Under the pieces are notes generated by a model. It worked only from the letters and a program-made list of their open reading frames with translations, ran no database searches and was not told where the DNA came from. Positions 5,859-13,468 of a DNA stretch of 19,964 nucleotides are shown here, piece by piece. Origin of the DNA: an uncultured bacterium (GTDB taxonomy: Bacteria > Bacillota > Clostridia > Peptostreptococcales > Anaerovoracaceae); assembly GCA_905214225.1 (NCBI GenBank), contig CAJMLL010000047.1, positions 1-19,964 on the forward strand. The letters are read 5' to 3'. A program made the translations under genes and the position numbers. Position 1 is the stretch's first letter, and each line of letters begins with the position of its first letter.

Positions 5859-8501
5859 CTATTCATCTTTTCCGCTGCCGAGCCGGATTGCTGCCTGCGC
5901 CGCGGCAAGCCGCGCAACCGGAACACGGAATGGGGAACAGGAAACGTAGTTGATGCCGATTTCCTGGAAAAACTGAACACTGTCCTGGTCGCCGGTCTGC
6001 GCCCCGCATACGCCAAGTCTCAGATTCGGCTTGACCCTGCGGCCCAGAGTAATGGCACGCTGCAGCATTTTTCCGACGCCTTCCCGGTCGATGGTCTTAA
6101 ATGGATCATTGGGGAAAATGCCCTGATCAATGTATTCGCTGATCAGTCCTGCAGTGTCGCTCCGTGACAGTCCATACATCATCTGCGTCAGGTCATTCGT
6201 TCCAAAGGAGAAGGTATCCACGCTTTCTGCCAGCGCATCTGCACGCATGCAGGCACGCGGCACTTCCAGCATGCTGCCGATCCGGTACTCTATTTTATGT
6301 CCGGATTCTTTCATGACCTTCTGTGCGGTGCGGCTGATGACCTCTTTCACGGTGTTCAGTTCGTGGACGGAAATAACCAGCGGCACAACGATTTCCAGGT
6401 CCACCTGCCGCTTCATTTTTTCTTCTGCTTCTATTGCGGCTGAAATAATGGCTTCGGTCTGCATTTCCGCAATTTCCGGATGCATGATGCAGAGCCGGCA
6501 GCCGCGCCGGCCCAGCATCGGGTTGTTCTCCCGCAGGGAATCTGCCGCTCTCTGCACACTTCCCACGGACAGGTCCGCTTCTTCCGCAAAGGCCGCCAGC
6601 TCTCTTCTGCTGTCCGGAAGGAAGTCCTGAAGCGGAAGGTCCAGAAGACGGATGCTGACCGGAAATCCTTCCATTACGGTGAAGATTTCATAATAGTCCG
6701 CGCGCTGGATCTGCTTGATTTCTTCCATGACTTCCCGGCGTTTTTCCGGGTCCTCGGTCAGGATCATGCGCTGGAAAAGCTGCAGGCGGTTTCCCTGATA
6801 GAACATATGCTCACTCCTGCAGAGTCCGATTCCTTCAGCGCCGAAATCCATTCCCTGCTTTGCCTCTTCTGGTGTATTGGCATTGGTCCGGACTTTCATG
6901 GTACGGAATTCATCGGCCCAGCCCATGATTTTTCCAAAATCTCCGGAAAGATCCGGCGGAATCATGTGAATCTGCCCTTCATACACGCGGCCGCGGAAAC
7001 CGTTGATCGAAATATATTCGCCGCGGTAATAGGTTTTATCTCCTGCCTGCATGCTGTTTAAATCGTCGGCGATTTCCAGGTCATCCCCGACGGAAGTCAC
7101 GCAGGCCTTTCCCATGGCTCTGGCGGCGCCGGAAGCATGGGAGGTTGTCGCTCCCCGCTGTGTCACGATTCCCGCGGAAGCGTAAATTCCTGCAAGATCC
7201 TCTGCATCCGTATCTCTCTGCACCAGAATAACCGGTTCGCCGATCTGATGCAGCTGAAGGGCCTGCTCCGCACTGAACACCAGCCTTCCGCAGGCACAGC
7301 CCGGAGATGCTTCAATCCCTTCTGCGATCACTTTGGCATCTTTTTCCTGTTCCGGGTCAAATCGGGGTGCCAGCAGATTTTCAATCGAAACCGGATCGAT
7401 CCGGAGAACGGCGGTTTTACGGTCAATCAGGTTTTCACTGACCATATCAACTGCGGTTCTCACGGCTGCCTGAGCCGTTCTTCTTCCTCTCCGTGTCTGG
7501 AGTATATACAGTTTCCCCTTCTGCACGGTAAATTCTGCGTACTGAAGATCTCTATACTGCGTTTCCAGAATCTCACAGATATGCTTCAGACGGTCGTAAA
7601 CATCCGGAAAGGCCGCGCCCATAATGCTCAGCTCCATCGGCGTGCGGATGCCTCTCTGCATGTCGCTTCCCTTGGCATTGATCATGAACTCCCCGTAGAG
7701 ACGCTTTTCTCCGCTCGTCGGATCTCTGCTCAGTACAACACCGGTTCCGCTGCTGCTTCCTGCATTTCCGTAAACCATAGCCTGAACGGTAATCGCCTCT
7801 CCCGGTTCATCCGGAATCTGACGGATCCTACGATAGGAGACGACATCCGGTGACATCCACTGCCGTAAAAGTGCAAGGATACCATTTTCCAGCTGCTCGA
7901 TCGGGTCTTCCGGGACATCTGCTCCTGTTTCTTCATGAATCAGATTCCGGTATTCCTCTTCCAGATCCTCCAGCTCTCCGATGGAAAGGAGATCATCCTT
8001 GTCCGTGCAGAACTGTCCGCTTTTCTGAGTATACAGATCGATGAATTTATCTTCATCGACTCCCATAACCAGACTGCTGTAAGAAGCGAGGAAGTCCAGC
8101 ATGTTATTCAGCGCAAAACGCTTATCGCCGGTCATTTTCTCCAGCGCATTCACTGTGTCCCGGTTCAGGCCGAGATTCAGTATGGTTTTCAGCGCTCCGT
8201 TCATCGGCACCGGTGCACTTCCCCTGACCGCAAGCAGAAGCGGATTTTCCGGATCGCCCAGATTTTTCCCTGTTACATCTTCCAGCTCAGAAACTTTGGC
8301 GCAGATCTCTGCGCGAACAGCGGGATCCATTTTCCCTCCATTTTCATAGAATCTGGAGCAGGCTTCCGTGCTGATCGTGAACCCGAACGGAACCGGAATG
8401 CCGATCTTGGTCATTTCTGCCAGATTGGCACCCTTCTCGCCCAGGATCTCTGTCATCTCACTGGATCCCTCATTTAAGGAATAGACTAATTTCTTATCCA
8501 A
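5859..8501 (-). CDS. ppdK: Pyruvate, phosphate dikinase
   Basis: Interconverts pyruvate + ATP + Pi and PEP + AMP + PPi. In anaerobes it often runs toward pyruvate in PPi-linked glycolysis. The three domains are in the expected order: ATP-grasp (about 1-340, ending LQTRRGRRT), swivelling phosphohistidine domain (about 390-500) and PEP/pyruvate TIM barrel (about 520-870). Catalytic residues are in place: His455 in TTSHA, Arg562 in GIGLCRSEHMF, the IRLLD motif near 618, Glu746 in GSMLEVPRA, the GTNDLTQ motif at 767-773 and Cys832. Several usually invariant loops differ: MNGALKT for MPGMMDT, GATTSHASGAARAMGK for GGMTSHAAVVARGMGK, and CGAQTGD for CGEHGGD. The 880-residue length is normal. The start is TTG at 8501, supported by GTGAGG upstream and by the match MDKKLVYSLNEG to the family N-terminus. 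It follows glyS, a common clostridial arrangement, but a terminator separates them and I see no convincing promoter in the gap. Confidence 0.92.
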   Translation of the reverse strand: MDKKLVYSLNEGSSEMTEILGEKGANLAEMTKIGIPVPFGFTISTEACSRFYENGGKMDPAVRAEICAKVSELEDVTGKNLGDPENPLLLAVRGSAPVPMNGALKTILNLGLNRDTVNALEKMTGDKRFALNNMLDFLASYSSLVMGVDEDKFIDLYTQKSGQFCTDKDDLLSIGELEDLEEEYRNLIHEETGADVPEDPIEQLENGILALLRQWMSPDVVSYRRIRQIPDEPGEAITVQAMVYGNAGSSSGTGVVLSRDPTSGEKRLYGEFMINAKGSDMQRGIRTPMELSIMGAAFPDVYDRLKHICEILETQYRDLQYAEFTVQKGKLYILQTRRGRRTAQAAVRTAVDMVSENLIDRKTAVLRIDPVSIENLLAPRFDPEQEKDAKVIAEGIEASPGCACGRLVFSAEQALQLHQIGEPVILVQRDTDAEDLAGIYASAGIVTQRGATTSHASGAARAMGKACVTSVGDDLEIADDLNSMQAGDKTYYRGEYISINGFRGRVYEGQIHMIPPDLSGDFGKIMGWADEFRTMKVRTNANTPEEAKQGMDFGAEGIGLCRSEHMFYQGNRLQLFQRMILTEDPEKRREVMEEIKQIQRADYYEIFTVMEGFPVSIRLLDLPLQDFLPDSRRELAAFAEEADLSVGSVQRAADSLRENNPMLGRRGCRLCIMHPEIAEMQTEAIISAAIEAEEKMKRQVDLEIVVPLVISVHELNTVKEVISRTAQKVMKESGHKIEYRIGSMLEVPRACMRADALAESVDTFSFGTNDLTQMMYGLSRSDTAGLISEYIDQGIFPNDPFKTIDREGVGKMLQRAITLGRRVKPNLRLGVCGAQTGDQDSVQFFQEIGINYVSCSPFRVPVARLAAAQAAIRLGSGKDE

Positions 8502-8572
8502 ACCAAAGCCTCACTACTAACGCATCACTGCCGGAGACGCCGCACCCCGGAAGCATTCAACCGCGTCTTTTG

Positions 8573-8608
8573 AAAAAAGCGGCACGGAATCCCCCCAGTG
8601 CCGCTTTT
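8573..8608 (-). terminator. Intrinsic terminator after glyS
   Basis: On the minus strand AAAAGCGGCAC and GTGCCGCTTTT (8608-8598, 8585-8575) form a perfect 11-bp stem with a 12-base loop and a six-T tail. It starts 13 bp after the glyS stop and lies about 70 bp before ppdK, so ppdK needs its own promoter or readthrough. Confidence 0.87.
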
Positions 8609-8620
8609 ACATAAACAATC

Positions 8621-10030
8621 TTAAAATACGAGTTTTTCTTCAATATAGCTGCGGACTTCATCAATCGGCAGTCTGATCTGCTCCATCGTATCTCTGTCAC
8701 GAATGGTTACACAGTGGTCTTCTGCCGTCTGGAAATCGACACAGATGCAGAACGGTGTTCCGATCTCATCCTGACGTCTGTAACGCTTTCCGATGGATCC
8801 TGTAACATCGTAATCTACATTGAAATACTTTGACAGTTCTTCATATACAGGTTCTGCCTGATCGCCGAGCTTCTTAGCCAGCGGAAGAACAGCAGCCTTG
8901 AACGGAGCCAGAGCCGGATGGAAATGCATAACCGTACGCACATCCTTCTTCCCCTTGTCATTCTCCATCTCCTGCTCTTCATATGCATCAACGAGGAAGG
9001 CCAGAACGGCACGGTCAGCACCGACAGACGGCTCGATGCAGTAAGGAATATAGGAGGTTCTGTCCTTTCCTTCTCCCTCGGTGTAAGTCAGTTCCTCTTC
9101 AGAATACTCGGTGTGACGGCCCAGGTCGAAGTCTGTACGGTCTGCGATTCCCCACAGCTCGCCCCATCCGAACGGGAAGTAGTACTCAATATCCGTTGTC
9201 ATGGAACTGTAGTGAGAAAGCTCTTCCTTCTCATGGTCTCTCAGACGCAGCTTGTCATCGTTCATGCCGAGACTGAGCAGGAACTTATGCGCATACTCTC
9301 TCCAGTATTCGAACCACTTCGGATCTTCTCCCGGCTTGCAGAAGAACTCAAGCTCCATCTGCTCGAACTCTCTGGTACGGAAGGTGAAGTTTCCAGGAGT
9401 AATCTCATTTCTGAAGGCCTTTCCGATCTGTCCGATTCCGAACGGGAGCTTCTTTCTGGTCGTTCTCTGTACATTCTTGAAATTGACAAAAATTCCCTGT
9501 GCAGTTTCCGGACGAAGATAGATCTGAGAAGTTGTATCCTCAGTAACGCCCTGGAAAGTCTTGAACATCAGGTTGAACTGACGGATCGGCGTGAATTCTG
9601 TAGAACCGCAGTCCGGACACTTGATTCCGTGCTCCCTGATGTAGCTTTCCATCTTTTCATTCGGCCATCCGTCGACGATAATCTCCGGAAGATTGTTATC
9701 GAAGACATACTGCTCAATCAGTTTGTCCGCACGCCATCTCGCATGGCATTTCTTACAGTCAATCAGTGGATCACTGAAACCGCCGACGTGTCCGGAAGCT
9801 TCCCATACCTTTGGATTCATCAGAATCGCCGCGTCCAGGCCGACATTGTATTTATTCTCCTGAACGAATTTTTTCCACCATGCCTTTTTGACGTTGTTCT
9901 TCAGTTCCACGCCAAGAGGACCGTAATCCCAGGTATTGGCAAGGCCGCCGTAAATTGCAGAACCCGGATAAACAAATCCGCGGTTCTTGGCCAGCGCTAC
10001 AATTTTTTCCATCGTGACTTCACTGCTCAT
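8621..10030 (-). CDS. glyS: Glycyl-tRNA synthetase (single-chain, alpha2 type)
   Basis: Class II aminoacyl-tRNA synthetase that charges tRNA-Gly. This is the dimeric form related to the eukaryotic and archaeal enzyme, not the alpha2-beta2 GlyQ/GlyS type. The sequence shows the N-terminal family signature [20 protein letters not shown], then a zinc-binding pair CKKC (92-95) and CPDC (138-141). Class II motif 2 lies in [24 protein letters not shown] (about 203-226). [10 protein letters not shown] is motif 3, where the usual ERxxxAxL arginine is kept. A C-terminal anticodon-binding domain follows. I choose the ATG at 10030 (MSSEVTMEK); an in-frame TTG nine bases upstream is possible. The 469-residue length is normal. 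It is the last gene of the phoH operon, 105 bp after the DUF4342 gene. The gap contains a strong hairpin but no T-box, although T-boxes often control glyS in Bacillota. Confidence 0.95.
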   Translation of the reverse strand: MSSEVTMEKIVALAKNRGFVYPGSAIYGGLANTWDYGPLGVELKNNVKKAWWKKFVQENKYNVGLDAAILMNPKVWEASGHVGGFSDPLIDCKKCHARWRADKLIEQYVFDNNLPEIIVDGWPNEKMESYIREHGIKCPDCGSTEFTPIRQFNLMFKTFQGVTEDTTSQIYLRPETAQGIFVNFKNVQRTTRKKLPFGIGQIGKAFRNEITPGNFTFRTREFEQMELEFFCKPGEDPKWFEYWREYAHKFLLSLGMNDDKLRLRDHEKEELSHYSSMTTDIEYYFPFGWGELWGIADRTDFDLGRHTEYSEEELTYTEGEGKDRTSYIPYCIEPSVGADRAVLAFLVDAYEEQEMENDKGKKDVRTVMHFHPALAPFKAAVLPLAKKLGDQAEPVYEELSKYFNVDYDVTGSIGKRYRRQDEIGTPFCICVDFQTAEDHCVTIRDRDTMEQIRLPIDEVRSYIEEKLVF

Positions 10031-10076
10031 AATTCCCAACTTTCTGTGCTTCTATTAACCATTGCTTGTGAATGCA

Positions 10077-10103
10077 GATGCCGAACTTTTCAAGCCCGGC
10101 ATC
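10077..10103 (-). promoter_or_regulatory. Strong hairpin in the glyS leader
   Basis: On the minus strand GATGCCGGGCTT and AAGTTCGGCATC form a 12-bp stem with two G:U pairs and loop GAA. There is no T-run, so it is not a typical terminator. Neighbouring segments offer competing pairings: GCAGATG (10114-10108) with CATCTGC (10080-10074), and CTGCAT/ATGCAG (10125-10111). It could be a processing site, an mRNA stabiliser or a switch. Confidence 0.55.
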
Positions 10104-10135
10104 CTTTCATCTGCATATTATGCAGCGTCATTCTC

Positions 10136-10852
10136 TTATTCTTCGCCGTCTTTCTCATCTTCTGACGGAGCCGGCCCTTCCTGCTCCTGCTCGGATGCTT
10201 CCGTCTGATCATCATCCACTTCATCCGCAGAAGAATCCTCCTGTGTCTTTTCCGGCTGATCATCACGGAACCACTCCTCGTCGAATTCTTCCTCATCGAC
10301 ATACGGCTCGTCATCATCTGCGTTTCCCTTGACCTTTTCAACCATTTCAGAAACGCTGTTCGTGACTGATTCAACGACTTCCGGTGTCTTTTCCTTTACG
10401 GCCTGAGCCGCCTTGGAACCGGCTTCAACGGCGCCGGCAGCAATTTCCTCTGCCTTGTCGCTGAGGCTGATTACTGATCCGTCATCCTTTATCAGATCGA
10501 TGGTGCACTTGAATCCGAATGCGGCAAGAACGCCCAGGAGAACGCCCCAAGGCGCAATCACAACACCCAGGATTCCGGCGTTCAGAGGAAGATTCAGCAC
10601 GATATCGCCATCGTGGCGGACCACGATCTTAGTGATATTGCCGCGCTTGACGATTTCCTTCACTTTATCCATAAGTGCAGAACCCTTTGCGCCGATCTTT
10701 CTGGTAGAGGTCATTTCATCGATGTTCTCCTCGATCGCGACAATGGCATCTACGACATTGCCGTCTGCCTTCTCCAGTGCTTCTTTTGCTTCTTTATAGG
10801 TTACGCCTGTTCTGTCCTTGATCAGTTCAATTTTTTCTAATGTAATCCCCAT
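10136..10852 (-). CDS. DUF4342 domain-containing protein with N-terminal UBA-like fold
   Basis: Protein of unknown function, 238 residues. The first about 45 residues (MGITLEKIELIKDRTGVTYKEAKEALEKADGNVVDAI) have the look of the UBA/TS-N fold of elongation factor Ts: a three-helix bundle with TGVTY and a GNVxxAI ending. Residues about 55-120 form the DUF4342 core, with a hydrophobic stretch (LPLNAGILGVVIAPWGVLLGVLAAFGF) that could be one or two membrane-associated segments. A helical region with repeated Val/Lys/Glu follows, then a very acidic tail rich in D and E from about 175 on. I use the second ATG (10852) because GGAGG sits about 7 bp before it. The gene overlaps the end of recO by 26 bp, suggesting translational coupling. 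Its place between recO and glyS is shared by many clostridia. The biochemical role is unknown. Confidence 0.82.
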   Translation of the reverse strand: MGITLEKIELIKDRTGVTYKEAKEALEKADGNVVDAIVAIEENIDEMTSTRKIGAKGSALMDKVKEIVKRGNITKIVVRHDGDIVLNLPLNAGILGVVIAPWGVLLGVLAAFGFKCTIDLIKDDGSVISLSDKAEEIAAGAVEAGSKAAQAVKEKTPEVVESVTNSVSEMVEKVKGNADDDEPYVDEEEFDEEWFRDDQPEKTQEDSSADEVDDDQTEASEQEQEGPAPSEDEKDGEE

Positions 10853-11636
10853 GTTCAGACCTCCCTGCAATCTTCTGTTCCTCCTCTAAAAAACCCTCGC
10901 TTTTCAGTTTCCGGATATCCAGATGATATGCTAAATACTGCCTTACGACTTCCTGAATCTTCCCTGCCGTCTGATCTTTCAGCGCGGCATTCCGGAATGT
11001 CTTCAGGTTATGGTTCATAAAATACTCTATGGTTTTAATAATACCAAAATCCACCCTATAAATCAAACGCTCCTGTTCCTTGTCAGAAACCTTCTTCCTG
11101 CAGTCCTTGCAGAGCAGGCCTCCGTCCGGAACGCTGAACCACTGCAGATCGTCCTGTCTGCCGCAGCTCACGCAGCGGGAAAACTCCGCCCGGACGCCCA
11201 TCTGGTCCAGAAGATGGATTTCATAGGCGATCAGAAGCGTCATATACTTTCCCTTCCGCCTGCAGAGCATGTCCAGAAACTCAGACAGCAGCCTGAAAAT
11301 CTCCGGAACCGGAACATTTTCTGATACGACGCGGTCCGTAAGTTCCAGGGCATAGGAGGCGTAGAGATATTTTTCCACGTCTTCTCCCAGTTCATAGTGA
11401 GTGTGCACAATCTCTGCGTGCAGTAGATCGTAAGAATTTCTCCTGGCGATAATCCTGGCGCGGATATGTGAAAAAGGCGCCGTAACTTCTGTCCTTGTCT
11501 TTTTTCCTTTTGTCCGCTCCCACATGCCCGCGCTGATCTTTCCGTAGCGGTCCGTCAGCAGAACGATCATTTTCCGGCCATTGGCAATGGAGAACTGCCG
11601 CAGCACGACCGCCTCGACCATGACATTTCCTGCCAT
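10827..11636 (-). CDS. recO: DNA repair protein RecO
   Basis: Recombination mediator of the RecFOR pathway. It binds SSB-coated single-stranded DNA and helps load RecA at gaps. The N-terminal OB fold is seen in VEAVVLRQFSIANGRKMIVLLTDRYGKISA. The helical middle is followed by a four-cysteine zinc motif, C155-x2-C158 and C176-x2-C179 (CVSC, CKDC). At 269 residues it is of normal size. Two starts are plausible: ATG at 11636, five bases after the era stop, which suits coupling, and ATG at 11621 (MVEAVV), with AGGAAATGTC before it. I chose the first from its similarity to family N-termini and its position. The 3' end overlaps the DUF4342 gene. Confidence 0.92.
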   Translation of the reverse strand: MAGNVMVEAVVLRQFSIANGRKMIVLLTDRYGKISAGMWERTKGKKTRTEVTAPFSHIRARIIARRNSYDLLHAEIVHTHYELGEDVEKYLYASYALELTDRVVSENVPVPEIFRLLSEFLDMLCRRKGKYMTLLIAYEIHLLDQMGVRAEFSRCVSCGRQDDLQWFSVPDGGLLCKDCRKKVSDKEQERLIYRVDFGIIKTIEYFMNHNLKTFRNAALKDQTAGKIQEVVRQYLAYHLDIRKLKSEGFLEEEQKIAGRSEHGDYIRKN

Positions 11637-11641
11637 CTGCT

Positions 11642-12553
11642 CTATTTCTTCTCCACGTAGCCGAATTCCGTCAGTGCCGAACGTGAATCTCTCCATCCCT
11701 CGCGTACCTTGACGAACAGTTCCAGGTAAATCTTAATGCCCAGCAGCGCTTCCAGCTCCTCGCGGGCGGCCTTTCCGATACCTTTCAGCTTCTTTCCGCC
11801 TTTTCCGATGATGATGCCCTTATGGGACTTCTTCTCGCAGTAGATGACCGCGCTGATGCGGATGATATTCTTATCTTCCTTGAAGGACTCGACTTCTACG
11901 GCGATGCCGTGCGGAACCTCTTCATTCAGATACTTCAGCGCCTTCTCGCGGATCACCTCACTGACCAGAAAACGCTCTGTGTAATCCGTGACCATGTCGT
12001 CCGGAAAATACATCGGGCCTTCCTGCATGCAGTCCTCGATGCACTGGGTCAGTTCCTTCACGTTGTCGCCTCTGAGCGCGCTGGTGCCGTAGATTTCCCT
12101 GAACATTCCCGTTTTCTCGAAAGTATTGTAGATCTTCAGGTATTCCTCCGGCTGCATCTGGTCCGTCTTATTAATGACGAGAATCTTCGGCGTATGTACC
12201 TTCTGCAGCATCTCGACGATATGCTCATTTCCGTGTCCCTTCATGGAATGTTCGTCCACGAGGAAGAGAATGAGATCGACCTCGGACAGCGTGTTTTCCG
12301 CCATTTCATCCATGGCCTCGCCCAGACGGTTTCTGCTCTTGTGAATGCCCGGCGTGTCCACGAACACCATCTGCACGCCCTCGTCATCGCTGCCGTTTGT
12401 TCCCGGTTTTCTGGTGTAAATTCCGCGGATGCTGTTTCTGGTGGTCTGCGGCTTATCAGCAGTTATGGCGATCTTTTCCCCCAGAATTGCGTTCATCAGC
12501 GTTGATTTTCCGACATTCGGTCTTCCTACTATTCCAATAAATCCTGATTTCAA
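11642..12553 (-). CDS. era: GTPase Era
   Basis: Essential GTPase that binds the 3' end of 16S rRNA and checks 30S subunit maturation. All G motifs are seen: GRPNVGKST (G1), PQTTR (G2), DTPGIHK (G3), NKTD (G4) and SALRG (G5). The C-terminal KH domain carries GIIIGKGGKKLKGIG, which contacts rRNA. The best start is TTG at 12553 (L-K-S-G-F-I-G-I-V-G), because GAGAGG lies 7-8 bp upstream and Era proteins begin right at the KSGF-IVGRPN strand. That gives 303 residues, the family norm. An upstream TTG at 12583 would add ten basic residues inside the preceding gene. It begins four bases after the ybeY-cdd stop, so translation is probably coupled. Its neighbours, YbeY upstream and RecO downstream, are the classic context. 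Confidence 0.95.
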   Translation of the reverse strand: MKSGFIGIVGRPNVGKSTLMNAILGEKIAITADKPQTTRNSIRGIYTRKPGTNGSDDEGVQMVFVDTPGIHKSRNRLGEAMDEMAENTLSEVDLILFLVDEHSMKGHGNEHIVEMLQKVHTPKILVINKTDQMQPEEYLKIYNTFEKTGMFREIYGTSALRGDNVKELTQCIEDCMQEGPMYFPDDMVTDYTERFLVSEVIREKALKYLNEEVPHGIAVEVESFKEDKNIIRISAVIYCEKKSHKGIIIGKGGKKLKGIGKAAREELEALLGIKIYLELFVKVREGWRDSRSALTEFGYVEKK

Positions 12554-12557
12554 TCGT

Positions 12558-13454
12558 TTACCTCTCTTTTTCCGGAAGGACAAAGTCTGAAGGGAGCAAG
12601 GCGGATAGCCGCTCTGCCTTTAAACGGGCTTCATCTTCTCCGTAAATGACAATCATATCCTTAGAAAACTCTGTAAAAAACTGCCTGCAGATTCCGCACA
12701 TGGAGGCTTCGCCGTCCGGCGACGCAACGGCAATGGCGGTAAACTTCCTGTATCCTGCGGTCACAGCCTGCACCCCGGCAGAACGCTCCGCGCAGATTCC
12801 GGCAGGATAGGACGCGTTTTCTACATTCACTCCGGTAAATATCTGTCCGTCTTCTGCAAGCAGGGCCGCACCCACGTGATAATGGGAATAGGGCGCGTAA
12901 GCATTGCGGCTGGCTTCCATGGCCTTCCGGAACAGGGACGTTTTCTGCTCTTCTGTAAGGGCCCCTCCTCCCTCTTCTTTCCGGTCTGTTCTTCTCGGAA
13001 TTCCAAGCTCATCCATGATCTCTTCTTCCCTTGCCCGCATGACTTTTTTCTCCTCCTCCTGCATGTGGTCGTAGCCCAGGAGATGCAGAATGCTGTGGAC
13101 GAAGAGATAGATCAGCTCGCGCTCGAAGGAATGGCCGAACTCTTCAGCCTGCTGCCGGGCGCGGTCTCTGCAGATCACGACATCGCCGAGCTCGCAGGTG
13201 CCGATCATGTCAATGACATCCTGGATCTCATCCGCCCCCTCATACTGCGGAAAAGACAGGACATCGGTCACGCGGTCCACGCCGCGGTATTCCCGGTTCA
13301 GGGTGTGGATTTCATCCCCGGAGACGAAGCTGACGCTGACCTCACAGCTGTCCTCATCCAGGCCTTCTTTCTTCACGCAGAGGGATGCTGCTTTTTTCAT
13401 GGTTTCCAGAAGTTCTTCAGAGACCTGATTTTCCTGATCAAAATAGATCTGCAT
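12558..13454 (-). CDS. ybeY-cdd: Fused YbeY rRNA-maturation endonuclease and cytidine deaminase
   Basis: One continuous frame of 298 residues encodes two enzymes. Residues 1 to about 155 are YbeY, a zinc endoribonuclease for 16S rRNA 3' end maturation and ribosome quality control. Its metal motif H120-SIL-H124-LLGYD-H130 is complete. Residues about 166-298 are a full cytidine deaminase, which turns cytidine or deoxycytidine into uridine or deoxyuridine. It has NAYAPYSHYHVGAAL, zinc ligand and catalytic Glu in CAE (221-223), and the CGIC pair (C253, C256). The linker (about 155-165) is polar and glycine rich. Its codons EEGGG are read from a GGGAGGAGGGG stretch that looks like an old ribosome binding site, and the former start position now reads CTT. 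The ATG at 13454 follows GGAGG. It lies 14 bp after phoH and 4 bp before era. Both active sites look intact. Confidence 0.93.
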   Translation of the reverse strand: MQIYFDQENQVSEELLETMKKAASLCVKKEGLDEDSCEVSVSFVSGDEIHTLNREYRGVDRVTDVLSFPQYEGADEIQDVIDMIGTCELGDVVICRDRARQQAEEFGHSFERELIYLFVHSILHLLGYDHMQEEEKKVMRAREEEIMDELGIPRRTDRKEEGGGALTEEQKTSLFRKAMEASRNAYAPYSHYHVGAALLAEDGQIFTGVNVENASYPAGICAERSAGVQAVTAGYRKFTAIAVASPDGEASMCGICRQFFTEFSKDMIVIYGEDEARLKAERLSALLPSDFVLPEKER

Positions 13455-13468
13455 GCTGCTGCCTCCTT

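Noticed and set aside
10031..10135. T-box riboswitch before glyS
   Set aside because: The gap is too short, has no T-box consensus and has no terminator with T-run.
8918..10165. 415-residue plus-strand reading frame
   Set aside because: Antisense to glyS, whose class II motifs are unmistakable.
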